A stretch of 39,881 bases of DNA from Nesterenkonia halophila (lineage in GTDB: Bacteria > Actinomycetota > Actinomycetes > Actinomycetales > Micrococcaceae). Below are positions 27,624 through 35,681 of the stretch, piece by piece. Position 1 is the stretch's first letter, and each line of letters opens with the position of its first letter. The translations under genes were made by a program, and so were the position numbers. The notes under the pieces were generated by a model, which had not been told where the DNA came from, did not search any database, and saw nothing but the letters and a program-made list of their open reading frames with translations. The stretch spans positions 1-39,881 of the forward strand of contig NZ_WIAX01000011.1 in the NCBI RefSeq assembly GCF_009467795.1, in the 5' to 3' direction.

Positions 27624-27629
27624 GTCTCC

Positions 27630-27635
27630 AGCCTA
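27630..27635 (-). promoter_or_regulatory. -10 box of the uORF-sulfurtransferase-sufE operon
   Basis: Minus strand TAGGCT followed by GGAGAC and GTG at 27623. If this is the promoter, the sulfurtransferase ATG has a 68-nt leader that is fully translated as the uORF. Confidence 0.5.
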
Positions 27636-27710
27636 GACCCGTCCGCCGCAGCGCCTCCAGGCGGGAGCCGCTCCTCGTCATCCGAGGTCATCGCCGACGG
27701 CGCGGCGCAG

Positions 27711-27716
27711 TAGCAT
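27711..27716 (+). promoter_or_regulatory. -10 box of zapE, leaderless configuration
   Basis: TAGCAT is followed by 7 nt (GGGGCGC) and ATG at 27724. An ATG at 27715 in the same frame lies inside the -10 box and is therefore not the expected start. Confidence 0.6.
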
Positions 27717-27723
27717 GGGGCGC

Positions 27724-28782
27724 ATGCCGTCCGACGTCGCACCGCTGAGCCAGAGAACGCCCCAGGTCGGAGTGGGGGAGCTGCTGGAGGGCCTGACGCC
27801 CTCGTTCCGCTTCTCCCAGGTCTCCTTCGACTCCTACATCCCGGATCCCGCCCATCCTTCGCAGGCCGAGGCGGTGGAGGCGCTGCGGGCGTTCGCGGCC
27901 ACCGTCGGCCGACGGCGCGGCGGCGGGCTGCTCTCGCGGCTCGTCGGCCGCGGCCGGTCGGGGGCGCCGGCGCGCCGCGCGGCCGGGATCTACCTGGACG
28001 GCGGCTTCGGCGTCGGCAAGACCCACCTGCTGGCCTCGCTGTACCACGCGGTCGAGGGGCCGAAGGCCTTCGGGACCTTCGTGGAGTACACGAACCTGGT
28101 CGGCGCACTGTCCTTCCGCCGCACCGTCGACGTGCTCAGCGACTATGCGCTGGTCTGCATCGACGAGTTCGAGCTCGACGACCCCGGCGACACGGTGCTG
28201 ATGTCGCGGCTGATGCGCGAGCTGGCCGACGCCGGGGTCAAACTGGCCGCGACGTCGAACACGCTGCCCGGATCGCTGGGCGAGGGACGCTTCGCCGCCG
28301 CGGACTTCCAGCGCGAGATCCAGGTGCTGGCCGACCAGTTCACCACGGTCCGCGTCGACGGCGAGGACTACCGGCACCGCGGACTCCCGCAGGCCCCCGA
28401 TCCGCTGCCCGCCGACCAGGTCGAGGACTTCGCCGCCCGGGAGTTCGCCGGCTCGCGGATCGCCGTCGACGACTTCGCCGCGCTGGCCGAGCACCTCACC
28501 GTCGTGCACCCGAGCCGGTACCGTCAGCTGGTCGCCGACGTCGACGTGCTGGTGCTGCGGGACGTCGAGACCATCGAGTCGCAGGCGCTGGCGCTGCGCT
28601 TCGTGGTGCTGGCCGACCGGCTCTATGACCAGGACGTGCGGGTCGTCGCCTCGGGGAAGCCCTTCGACGCGCTGTTCACCGAGGAGATGATGTCCGGCGG
28701 CTACATGAAGAAGTACCACCGGGCCGTCTCCCGGCTGACGGCGCTGGCCCGGGCGGGCCAGATGGGCGAGCAGGCGCTCTGA
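27724..28782 (+). CDS. zapE: Cell division protein ZapE / AFG1-like ATPase
   Basis: 352 residues. AFG1/ZapE is a AAA-type ATPase; ZapE in E. coli binds FtsZ during division under stress, while mitochondrial AFG1 deals with respiratory-chain proteins. Walker A is GGFGVGKTHLL (Lys99) and Walker B is LVCIDEFEL (Asp147, Glu148). The sensor region reads LAATSNTLPGSLGEGRFAAA. The C-terminal part includes VVASGKPFDALFTEEMMSGG. A short Arg/Gly-rich insertion before the Walker A (about 62-85) is specific to this group. The start ATG 27724 is set by the leaderless promoter. It is divergent from the sulfurtransferase operon. Confidence 0.92.
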   Translation: MPSDVAPLSQRTPQVGVGELLEGLTPSFRFSQVSFDSYIPDPAHPSQAEAVEALRAFAATVGRRRGGGLLSRLVGRGRSGAPARRAAGIYLDGGFGVGKTHLLASLYHAVEGPKAFGTFVEYTNLVGALSFRRTVDVLSDYALVCIDEFELDDPGDTVLMSRLMRELADAGVKLAATSNTLPGSLGEGRFAAADFQREIQVLADQFTTVRVDGEDYRHRGLPQAPDPLPADQVEDFAAREFAGSRIAVDDFAALAEHLTVVHPSRYRQLVADVDVLVLRDVETIESQALALRFVVLADRLYDQDVRVVASGKPFDALFTEEMMSGGYMKKYHRAVSRLTALARAGQMGEQAL

Positions 28783-28829
28783 CGCCGTCGCCTCGGCGCG
28801 GTCCGGTGCTCCGCGTCGGCGGACCGGCG

Positions 28830-28835
28830 TAAGCT
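28830..28835 (+). promoter_or_regulatory. Candidate -10 of ppk2
   Basis: TAAGCT 190 nt before the ppk2 ATG gives a leader of about 180 nt. A GTG only 5 nt after the box opens a frame that runs into ppk2 out of phase (see rejected items). No clear -35. Confidence 0.4.
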
Positions 28836-29022
28836 GGTCCGTGCCGACGGATGCCAGCCGGGCCGTGAGCCGGTCGGCCACGACGACGGGCCGGACCGCT
28901 GGCCCGACGACGGGACGTTCACCGGCCGTTCACAGATCCCTGGTGAGATGTTCGGGCACGACGCCGACGCACGACGTCCGCCGTCGAGCACACCTGGCGC
29001 AGACGAGAGGCGGAGGAACCAT

Positions 29023-29934
29023 ATGCACGACCTCGACGAGGCGCCGCGGGAGAACCTGCGGGAGTTCATCGACCGCCTGCGCGACGGCGGCTACCGGGTC
29101 CTGGACGGGCACACGCCGGACCCCGATCTCATCGACCCGCAGGGCAACGCCGTCGAGACCTGGCAGGAGAACTATCCCTACGCCGAGCGCCTCGACCGCG
29201 ACATCTACGAGCTGGAGAAGTACCACCTGCAGGTGGAGCTGCTGAAGTTCCAGTACTGGGCCGAGGACTACGGGCTGAAGCACGTGATCGTCTTCGAGGG
29301 CCGCGACGCCGCCGGCAAGGGCGGCACCATCAAGCGCGTCACCGAGCACCTGAACCCGCGCACCGCCCGCGTGGTCGCGCTGAGCAAGCCCTCGGACCGC
29401 GAACGGGGGCAGTGGTACTTCCAGCGCTACATCGACCACCTGCCCACCGCCGGCGAGATGGTCCTCTTCGACCGCTCCTGGTACAACCGGGCCGGCGTCG
29501 AGCGGGTCATGGGCTTCTGCTCCGACGACGAGTACGAGATCTTCATGCGCCAGGCGCCGCAGTTCGAGCAGATGCTCGTCGACGCCGGGATCCACCTGAC
29601 GAAGTTCTGGTTCTCGGTGACCCAGAAGGAGCAGCGCACCCGTTTCGCGATCCGGCAGATCGACCCGGTGCGGCAGTGGAAGCTCTCGCCGATGGACCTG
29701 GAGTCGCTGGACCGCTGGGAGGCCTACACCGAGGCCAAGGAGGAGATGTTCCGGCGCACCGACACCGACCACGCGCCGTGGATCACCATCAAGTCCAACG
29801 ACAAGAAGCGCGCCCGGCTCAATGCCATGCGCTACTTCCTGTCCCAGTTCGAGTACGAGGGCAAGGACCACGAAGTCGTCGGCGAGCCCGACCCGCTGAT
29901 CGTGCGCCGCGGACGCGAGGCCGTCGGCGACTGA
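29023..29934 (+). CDS. ppk2: Polyphosphate kinase 2
   Basis: 303 residues. PPK2 transfers phosphate between polyphosphate and nucleoside diphosphates, usually in the direction of NTP formation. Walker A is FEGRDAAGKGGTIKRV (Lys99). Walker B with the lid start is LFDRSWYNRAGVERVMGF (Asp150). Other conserved stretches are RVVALSKPSDRERGQWYFQR, TKFWFSVTQKEQRTRF, KLSPMDLESLDRWEAYTEAK and ITIKSNDKKRARLNAMRY. A single kinase domain and the length fit class I PPK2. GGAGG lies 6 nt before ATG 29023, while upstream in-frame starts have no such site. It is transcribed alone. Confidence 0.95.
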   Translation: MHDLDEAPRENLREFIDRLRDGGYRVLDGHTPDPDLIDPQGNAVETWQENYPYAERLDRDIYELEKYHLQVELLKFQYWAEDYGLKHVIVFEGRDAAGKGGTIKRVTEHLNPRTARVVALSKPSDRERGQWYFQRYIDHLPTAGEMVLFDRSWYNRAGVERVMGFCSDDEYEIFMRQAPQFEQMLVDAGIHLTKFWFSVTQKEQRTRFAIRQIDPVRQWKLSPMDLESLDRWEAYTEAKEEMFRRTDTDHAPWITIKSNDKKRARLNAMRYFLSQFEYEGKDHEVVGEPDPLIVRRGREAVGD

Positions 29935-30041
29935 TCGGCGCGCCCGGTCCGACGCGCGTCCCCGGCACCCGCTCCGGCCACCGCGGACGGGCCTGTCGTC
30001 GCCCGGCGCAACGCCCGCCCCACGAAGAGCCTCGCTCGGGA

Positions 30042-30047
30042 TAGAGT
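30042..30047 (+). promoter_or_regulatory. Candidate -10 of gnd
   Basis: TAGAGT about 155 nt before the gnd ATG, giving a leader of about 147 nt. No recognised leader element and no short ORF directly at the predicted start. Confidence 0.4.
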
Positions 30048-30200
30048 GGGAGGCGCTCGACGCCGGCGCGGGCGGTCCGTGACGGCGTCGCTCCGCCATG
30101 CCGATCGTCGGCCCCGCCCCGCCGACCGGCGTCGAGCACCGTGCACGACGACCGACGGCGTGCACGGACCTCGACCCCAGACCTCGAACAAGGAGACTGC

Positions 30201-31643
30201 ATGAGCGCCGACATCGGAGTGACCGGACTGGCCGTGATGGGGGCCAACCTGGCACGGAATCTCGCTCGGAACGGCTACACCGTGGCCCTGCACAACCGGT
30301 CGGTGGAGCGCACCGATGCGCTTCTGGAGGCCCACGGCTCCGAGGGCGAGTTCGTCCGCACCGAGTCCCTGGTCCAGCTGGTCGAGTCCCTCGAGCGGCC
30401 GCGCCGGGTGCTGATCATGGTCAAGGCCGGCGCTCCGGTCGACGCCGTCATCGACGACCTGCTGCCGCTGCTCGACGAGGGCGACATCGTCATCGACGCG
30501 GGCAACTCGTTCTTCGAGGAGACGCGCCGCCGCGAGGAGCGGCTGCGCGAGAAGGGCCTGCACTTCGTCGGCGTCGGCGTCTCCGGCGGCGAGGAGGGTG
30601 CGCTGAACGGCCCGTCGATCATGCCCGGCGGTTCCGAGGAGTCCTACCGGACGCTGGGTCCGATGCTGGAGAAGATCGCCGCGGACTACCACGGCGAGCC
30701 CTGCTGCACCTGGGTCGGCACCGACGGCGCCGGCCACTACGTGAAGATGGTCCACAACGGCATCGAGTACGCCGACATGCAGGTCATCGGCGAGGCCCAC
30801 GACCTGATGCGCAGCCTGGCCGGGCTGGAGCCGGCGGCGCAGGGCGAGGTCTTCCGCGAGTGGAACACCACCGACCTCGCCTCCTACCTCATCGAGATCA
30901 CCGCCGAGGTCCTCGAGCAGGAGGACGAGCGCACCGGCCGGCCGCTGGTCGACGTCATCGTCGACTCCGCCGGCCAGAAGGGCACCGGCCGCTGGACGGC
31001 GATCTCCGCACTGGAGGTCGGCTCGCCGGTGACTGCGATCGCCGAGTCGGTCTTCGCCCGCTCGATCTCCTCGCAGCGCGAACTGCGCGCCGAGACCAAC
31101 CGCGTCTTCAGCGACGGCGTGGACTCCACCGCCGCAGACGAGGAGTTCGGCCCGGAGTTCGTCGAGGACGTGCGCAAGGCGCTCTACGCCTCCAAGCTGG
31201 TCGCCTACGCCCAGGGGATGGACATGCTCGTCGCCGCCGGCGAGGAGTTCGGCTGGGACCTGGACCTGAAGGAGATCGCCTCGCTGTGGCGCGCCGGCTG
31301 CATCATCCGCGCCGACCTGCTGGACACCATCATGAAGGCCTTCGACGGCGAGTCCTCCCGCCTGCCGAAGAACCTGCTGCTGGCCGAGGAGTTCACCGAG
31401 GCCCTCAACGAGTGCCTGCCGGCCTGGCGCCGGGTGGTGGCCGCCGCCGCCGAGCACGGCGTGCCGGCCCCGGTCTTCTCCTCCTCGCTGGCCTACTACG
31501 ACAGCCTGCGCCGCGACCGCCTGCCGGCCGCGCTGACCCAGGGGCTGCGCGACTACTTCGGTGCGCACACCTACCAGCGCACCGACGTCGAGGGCACCTT
31601 CCACACGCTGTGGTCCGGAGACCGCGGCGAGGTGGAGGCCTGA
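30201..31643 (+). CDS. gnd: 6-phosphogluconate dehydrogenase, decarboxylating, NADP-type
   Basis: 480 residues, the length of the long dimeric class (GndA). It converts 6-phosphogluconate and NADP+ to ribulose-5-phosphate, CO2 and NADPH in the oxidative pentose phosphate pathway. Visible are the dinucleotide motif GLAVMGANLARNLARNG, HNRS at the end of the second strand (NADP preference), GVGVSGGEEGALNGPSIMPG, the catalytic-site GHYVKMVHNGIEYADMQ (Lys and Asn), and GQKGTGRWTA. The C-terminal tail THTLWSGDRGEVEA reaches into the partner subunit in this family. AAGGAGA lies 7 nt before the ATG. Confidence 0.97.
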   Translation: MSADIGVTGLAVMGANLARNLARNGYTVALHNRSVERTDALLEAHGSEGEFVRTESLVQLVESLERPRRVLIMVKAGAPVDAVIDDLLPLLDEGDIVIDAGNSFFEETRRREERLREKGLHFVGVGVSGGEEGALNGPSIMPGGSEESYRTLGPMLEKIAADYHGEPCCTWVGTDGAGHYVKMVHNGIEYADMQVIGEAHDLMRSLAGLEPAAQGEVFREWNTTDLASYLIEITAEVLEQEDERTGRPLVDVIVDSAGQKGTGRWTAISALEVGSPVTAIAESVFARSISSQRELRAETNRVFSDGVDSTAADEEFGPEFVEDVRKALYASKLVAYAQGMDMLVAAGEEFGWDLDLKEIASLWRAGCIIRADLLDTIMKAFDGESSRLPKNLLLAEEFTEALNECLPAWRRVVAAAAEHGVPAPVFSSSLAYYDSLRRDRLPAALTQGLRDYFGAHTYQRTDVEGTFHTLWSGDRGEVEA

Positions 31644-31695
31644 GCGGCTGACCCGCTGTGCGGATCCGCCGATCGTCCGATCCGCGTCCGCCACA

Positions 31696-31746
31696 CGACG
31701 AAGGGCCCGGCTCCGGGAATCATCCCCGGGGCCGGGCCCTTCGTCG
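31696..31746. terminator. Strong bidirectional hairpin between gnd and cysE
   Basis: The arm 31696-31711 (CGACGAAGGGCCCGGC) pairs perfectly with 31731-31746 and continues by a T-G wobble and CCGGG/CCCGG to a 7-nt loop (AATCATC), for 22 bp in total. It is the most stable stem in the window. It lies between convergent gnd and cysE, with no U-tract. Confidence 0.8.
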
Positions 31747-31790
31747 TCTCCGGCGTCGTCGACCGGCCGGTCCGGATCAGCCGGTCGGGT

Positions 31791-32378
31791 TCAGATGAAC
31801 AGCGCCGGATCCAGGGCGTACTCGGCCGGATCCACCGCCGGCTTCCGCTCGGTCTCCGTCCGGCTGCGCGCGTGGGCGGGGATGCCGGTGAGGATCGAGT
31901 GCGCCGGCGCGGACTTGACGACCACCGCGTTGGCTCCGACGGTCGCCCCCTCGCCGAGCTCCACCGGCCCGAGGACCTTCGCCCCGGCGCCGACGACGAC
32001 GCCGTCGCCGAGCGTGGGGTGGCGCTTGACCTGCTCGAGGGAGCGCCCGCCGAGGGTCACTCCCTGGTAGAGCATGCAGTCGTCGCCGATCTCGGTGGTC
32101 TCGCCGATCACCACGCCCATGCCGTGGTCGATGAAGAACCGCCGGCCGATCTGCGCCCCCGGGTGGATCTCGATCCCGGTGAGCGTGCGCACCGCCTGGG
32201 ACAGCGCCCGCGCCGGAGTCTGCAGCGGCCGGCGCCGCCACATCCGGTGCGCCAGGCGGTGGGCCCAGATGGCGTGGAGGCCGGAGTAGACCAGCACGAT
32301 CTCCGTGGAGCTGCGTGCGGCCGGGTCGTGCTCGCGTGCGGAGTCGATGTCCTCGCGCAGGCGCTTCAGGATGCCCAC
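31791..32378 (-). CDS. cysE: Serine O-acetyltransferase
   Basis: 195 residues, the short (EpsC-like) form of CysE. It acetylates serine with acetyl-CoA, the committed step of cysteine synthesis. The left-handed beta-helix hexapeptide domain covers about 70-170 ([60 protein letters not shown]) with catalytic Asp/His in FIDHGMGV. The chain ends DPALFI; a C-terminal Ile is what CysE inserts into CysK to form the cysteine synthase complex, and CysK is encoded just upstream. GTG start, weak AAAGG about 12 nt upstream, 52 nt after cysK. Confidence 0.95.
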   Translation of the reverse strand: MGILKRLREDIDSAREHDPAARSSTEIVLVYSGLHAIWAHRLAHRMWRRRPLQTPARALSQAVRTLTGIEIHPGAQIGRRFFIDHGMGVVIGETTEIGDDCMLYQGVTLGGRSLEQVKRHPTLGDGVVVGAGAKVLGPVELGEGATVGANAVVVKSAPAHSILTGIPAHARSRTETERKPAVDPAEYALDPALFI

Positions 32379-32430
32379 TGTCGATCGATGCCTTTCGGTC
32401 GGCGGTCGCGTCTGGAAACGTGCGGGAGGA

Positions 32431-33363
32431 TCAGCCGCGGATGTCCTCGTAGAGCAGCGTGGAGATGTAGCGCTCCCCGAAGTCGGTGGCGACGGTGACG
32501 ATGAGCTTGTCGCGGTTCTCCTCGCGGGAGGCGACCTCCAGCGCCGCGGCGATGTTCGCCCCGGTGGAGATGCCGCCCAGGATGCCCTCCTGGGTCCCCA
32601 GCTCGCGCGCGGTCTCCACCGACTTGTCGAGGTCGGCGGTCAGCACCTCGTCGTAGATCTCGCGGTCGAGGATCTCCGGGACGAAGTTCGGCCCCAGCCC
32701 CTGGATCTTGTGCGGTCCGGCCGCGCCGCCGGAGAGGATCGGCGAGTCCTCCGGCTCGACGGCGACGATGCCGACCTCCGGCTTGTGCTCGCGCAGCTTC
32801 CGTCCGGCGCCGGTGATCGTGCCGCCGGTGCCGATGCCGGCGACCAGGATGTCGACGGCGCCCTCGGTGTCGCGCCAGATCTCCTCGCCGGTGGTGTCGT
32901 AGTGGACCTGCGGGTTGGCCTCGTTGGCGAACTGCCGGGCCCAGATGGCGTTGTCGGTCTCCTCGACGATGGCCTTGGCCTTCTCCACCGCCCCGCGCAT
33001 CCCGTCGGAGCCCGGGGTCAGCACGATCTCGGCGCCGTAGGCGCGCAGCATGACGCGCCGCTCGGTGGACATCGTCTCCGGCATGGTCAGCACCACGCGG
33101 TAGCCGCGGGCCGCGCCGACCATCGCCAGGGCGATGCCGGTGTTGCCCGAGGTGCCCTCGACGATGGTGCCGCCGGGCTTCAGCACGCCGGCCTCCTCGG
33201 CGGCGTCGACGATGGCGGTGCCGATGCGGTCCTTGACCGAGCTGGCCGGGGAGTAGAACTCGAGCTTGACCGCGACGTCGCCGGGCAGGTCGGCGTCGAG
33301 CCGGTTGAGCCGGACCAGCGGAGTGCCGCCGACGGCCTCGGTGATGTTGTCGAGAATCGCCAT
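32431..33363 (-). CDS. cysK: O-acetylserine sulfhydrylase (cysteine synthase A)
   Basis: 310 residues. This PLP enzyme makes cysteine from O-acetylserine and sulfide. The PLP Lys44 is in [14 protein letters not shown], the substrate loop is [11 protein letters not shown] (70-76 core), the phosphate cradle is [12 protein letters not shown], and the stretch [17 protein letters not shown] is also intact. The N-terminus [19 protein letters not shown] is canonical, so ATG 33363 is preferred; an in-frame GTG at 33459 would add 32 low-complexity residues. A TAGGCT -10 lies about 110 nt upstream. It leads the cysK-cysE operon. Confidence 0.96.
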   Translation of the reverse strand: MAILDNITEAVGGTPLVRLNRLDADLPGDVAVKLEFYSPASSVKDRIGTAIVDAAEEAGVLKPGGTIVEGTSGNTGIALAMVGAARGYRVVLTMPETMSTERRVMLRAYGAEIVLTPGSDGMRGAVEKAKAIVEETDNAIWARQFANEANPQVHYDTTGEEIWRDTEGAVDILVAGIGTGGTITGAGRKLREHKPEVGIVAVEPEDSPILSGGAAGPHKIQGLGPNFVPEILDREIYDEVLTADLDKSVETARELGTQEGILGGISTGANIAAALEVASREENRDKLIVTVATDFGERYISTLLYEDIRG

Positions 33364-33470
33364 GATGGAGTCGAACCCTTCCGTGCGGTGTGTCTGCGTC
33401 TCTGCGGGGACTGCGGGGGAAGCGGCCGTGCCGTCGGTGGCGCCGTCGGGCGCCGACACGGGTCGGGGCC

Positions 33471-33476
33471 AGCCTA
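33471..33476 (-). promoter_or_regulatory. -10 box of cysK-cysE
   Basis: Minus strand TAGGCT. The predicted start is near 33464, so the leader before ATG 33363 is about 100 nt, or 4-5 nt if translation starts at GTG 33459 in the same frame. Confidence 0.45.
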
Positions 33477-33484
33477 TCGGCTCG

Positions 33485-34096
33485 TCAGCCGACCGGCTGC
33501 TCCGTCAGCCACGGGGCGTAATTCCGGCGCAGCGCGGCGACCTTGGGGTCGATGATGACCCGGCAGTAGCCGACGTCGGGCCGGCGGGAATGGAAGTCCT
33601 GGTGGACCGGCTCGGCCTCGAAGACCGCGCCGAGCGGCTCCAGCGTGGTGACGATCGGCGCGTCGTAGGACTGCTGCGCACGCACGATCGACGCCTGCAT
33701 CTCGGCACGCTCGGCGTCGTCGGTGTAGAACATCGCCGAGCGGTACTGCGGGCCGACGTCGTGGCCCTGCCGGTTCCACGACGTCGGGTCGTGCGCGGAG
33801 AAGAAGACGTCGTAGAGCACGTCGACGGGCAGCTCGGCGGGGTCGAAGGTGACCTCCACCGCCTCGGCGTGGCCGGTGGTGCCGGTGCACACCGCCTCGT
33901 AGGTCGCCGGGCCGGTGCCGCCGGTGTAGACGCTGCGCACCCTGACGACGCCGCGCAGCCGCCGGGCCAGCGAATCCAGGCACCAGAAGCAGCCGGCGCC
34001 GAGGACCAGAGTGCGGGCGGCGCCGGCCTGCTCGGCCGGGTCGACCTGCGCCGCCGGATCAGGGGTCGGGGCCTCGGGATCGGAGGGAGAACTCAT
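33485..34096 (-). CDS. msrA: Peptide-methionine (S)-S-oxide reductase MsrA
   Basis: 203 residues. It reduces the S-sulfoxide of methionine. The catalytic Cys36 is in LGAGCFWCLDSLARRL; the motif reads GCFWC with a second cysteine three residues on, a variant of the common GCFWG found in some MsrA subfamilies. Other signatures are YTGGTGPATYEAVCTGTTGH (Glu and His), FFSAHDPTSWNRQGHDVGPQ, QYRSAMFY and HQDFHSRRPDVGYC. The N-terminal 27 residues are Pro/Ala/Asp-rich. A longer frame back to 34210 starts with TTG and lacks family sequence, so ATG 34096 is chosen. It lies directly upstream of cysK on the same strand. Confidence 0.94.
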   Translation of the reverse strand: MSSPSDPEAPTPDPAAQVDPAEQAGAARTLVLGAGCFWCLDSLARRLRGVVRVRSVYTGGTGPATYEAVCTGTTGHAEAVEVTFDPAELPVDVLYDVFFSAHDPTSWNRQGHDVGPQYRSAMFYTDDAERAEMQASIVRAQQSYDAPIVTTLEPLGAVFEAEPVHQDFHSRRPDVGYCRVIIDPKVAALRRNYAPWLTEQPVG

Positions 34097-34205
34097 GTCC
34101 GGTCCAACCGCGTCGGCCGCCGCGACATTCCTCGGCGCGGCCGGGACCGCGCGTCGTCCGCGCGTCTCCCGAGCGTGTCCGGAGCGTCGGACCGGCGCGA
34201 CGCGA

Positions 34206-34211
34206 TACAAC
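34206..34211 (+). promoter_or_regulatory. Possible -10 of the Nif3-like gene, leaderless configuration
   Basis: TACAAC followed by 7 nt (GGAGGGC) and ATG at 34219. The hexamer lacks the final T of TANNNT, and GGAGGG is a plausible but very close ribosome site, so this is weaker than the other cases. Confidence 0.35.
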
Positions 34212-34218
34212 GGAGGGC

Positions 34219-35142
34219 ATGGACACCACGCCCGAGGACCAGGACAAAGAGCAGGACCAGGACAACGACGGCGACCCGGACTCCGCGGCGCGCGCGACGG
34301 GCCCCGCCCCGACGCTGCAGCAGGTGGTCGACCTCGCCGAGGAGCTCTGGCCCTCCGGCCTCGCCGAACCGTGGGACGCCGTCGGACTCGTCGCCGGCCG
34401 CCGCGAACGGCCGGTGCGCACCGTGCACTTCGCCGTCGACCCGGTGCGCGCCGTCGTCGAGGAGGCCTGCGACGCCGGCGCGGACCTGCTGATCACCCAT
34501 CACCCGCTGCTGCTGCGCGGAGTGCACAGCGTCGACGCGGCCGGGTACAAGGGAGAGATCGTCCACCGGCTCATCGAGTCCTCCTGCGGGCTGCTCACCG
34601 CCCACACCAACGGCGACGCCGCCGTCGGCGGCGTCAACGACGTGCTCGCCGGCATGCTGGGCCTGCAGGAGACCGCACCGCTGAAGCCGGCCGAGGGCGG
34701 GGTGGCCCAGGAAGGTCTGGGACGCCTGGGCACGTTGGAGGTCGGCACCACGCTGGGCGAGCTCGCCGGCCGGCTCTTCGGCCTGCTGCCGGCCGTCGCC
34801 GGGGGAGTCCGCGTCGCCGGGGACCGGGACGGCATCGTGCAGCGTGTCGCGCTCTGCGGCGGCGCCGGCGACAGCCTGCTCGACGTCGCACGGGAGGCCG
34901 AGGCCGACGTCTTCATCACCGCCGACCTGCGCCACCATCCCGCCTCGGAGGCCCGCGAGGCGGTGCGCGACGGCCGGCCCTACCTCATCGACGTCTCGCA
35001 CTTCGCCAGCGAATGGCTCTGGCTGCCCACCGCCGCCCAGGCGCTGCAGCGGGCGCTGGCCGATCGCGGCTACGATGTCGAGGTCGTGGTCAGCGGCATC
35101 ACCACTGATCCGTGGGACTTCGTGCTCACTCCGGGCGGCTGA
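34219..35142 (+). CDS. Nif3-like dinuclear metal center hexameric protein (DUF34)
   Basis: 307 residues. After a 30-residue Asp/Gln-rich tail, the NIF3 domain starts near PTLQQVVDLAEELWPSGLAE. The metal ligands of the family are visible in DLLITHHPLLLRGV (two His), LLTAHTNGDAAVGGVNDVLA (His, Asp) and YLIDVSHFASEWLWLP (His, Glu). The middle 140-200 region is the usual insertion. Biochemical function is unsettled; GTP cyclohydrolase-like hydrolase activity has been suggested for relatives. It is followed by the RNase H-like gene, a neighbour it also has in mycobacteria. Confidence 0.92.
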   Translation: MDTTPEDQDKEQDQDNDGDPDSAARATGPAPTLQQVVDLAEELWPSGLAEPWDAVGLVAGRRERPVRTVHFAVDPVRAVVEEACDAGADLLITHHPLLLRGVHSVDAAGYKGEIVHRLIESSCGLLTAHTNGDAAVGGVNDVLAGMLGLQETAPLKPAEGGVAQEGLGRLGTLEVGTTLGELAGRLFGLLPAVAGGVRVAGDRDGIVQRVALCGGAGDSLLDVAREAEADVFITADLRHHPASEAREAVRDGRPYLIDVSHFASEWLWLPTAAQALQRALADRGYDVEVVVSGITTDPWDFVLTPGG

Positions 35143-35231
35143 ACCCGTCCGCCGCGCGCCGGCTCCGGCCGCCCGCGACCCGATCCCGCGACTCGAGACA
35201 TCCCGACTTCGGACACCCCGACAGGAGAACT

Positions 35232-35681
35232 GTGACCACACTGATCGTCGAAGCCGACGGCGGCAGCCGCGGCAACCCCGGCATCGCCGGATCCGGCGCC
35301 CTGGTGCGCGACGCCTCCGGCCGCGTGCTGGCGACCCGCGCGACCCCGCTGGGGAAGGCCAGCAACAACGTGGCCGAGTACACCGGCCTGATCGACGGGC
35401 TGACGCTGGCCGCCGAGATCGACCCGCAGGCCGAGGTCGAGGTGCGGCTGGACTCCAAGCTCGTCGTCGAGCAGATGAGCGGGCGCTGGCGGATCAAGCA
35501 TGAGGACATGAAGCGTCTCGCCGCACAGGCCGCGGCCATCCTGCCGCCGACCCAGGTGCGCTACACCTGGATCCCGCGGAAGCAGAACGGCGACGCCGAC
35601 GCGCTGAGCAACGAGGCCATGGACGCCTCGGCGGCCGGCACCGAGTGGGACCCGGCCGCCAGCCGGATCACTCCCGACTGA
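35232..35681 (+). CDS. RNase HI-like protein, single domain
   Basis: 149 residues, GTG start with AGGAG 4-5 nt upstream. The RNase H fold has Asp9 (VEADGGSRGNPG), Glu49 (NNVAEYTGL), Asp74 (VRLDSKLVVEQM) and a late Asp (Asp121/Asp123 in NGDADALSNEAMD), matching the DEDD metal site, plus WRIKHEDMKRL. It removes RNA from RNA/DNA hybrids. In many actinobacteria this domain is fused to a C-terminal phosphoglycerate-mutase-like phosphatase; here the protein stops right after the RNase H domain. Its last 14 nt overlap the 3' end of convergent yaaA. Confidence 0.92.
   Translation: MTTLIVEADGGSRGNPGIAGSGALVRDASGRVLATRATPLGKASNNVAEYTGLIDGLTLAAEIDPQAEVEVRLDSKLVVEQMSGRWRIKHEDMKRLAAQAAAILPPTQVRYTWIPRKQNGDADALSNEAMDASAAGTEWDPAASRITPD

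Noticed and set aside
28841..29245. GTG 5 nt after the TAAGCT box upstream of ppk2 opening a 134-codon frame, a possible leaderless ORF
   Set aside because: It runs about 220 nt into ppk2 out of frame, is Arg/Thr-rich, and the 5-nt spacing is shorter than the other leaderless cases; probably chance.
33364..33459. N-terminal extension of CysK from GTG 33459
   Set aside because: The extra 32 residues are low-complexity and the CysK family begins at MAILDNI. Kept as a possibility because the -10 at 33471 would give a very short leader to that GTG.
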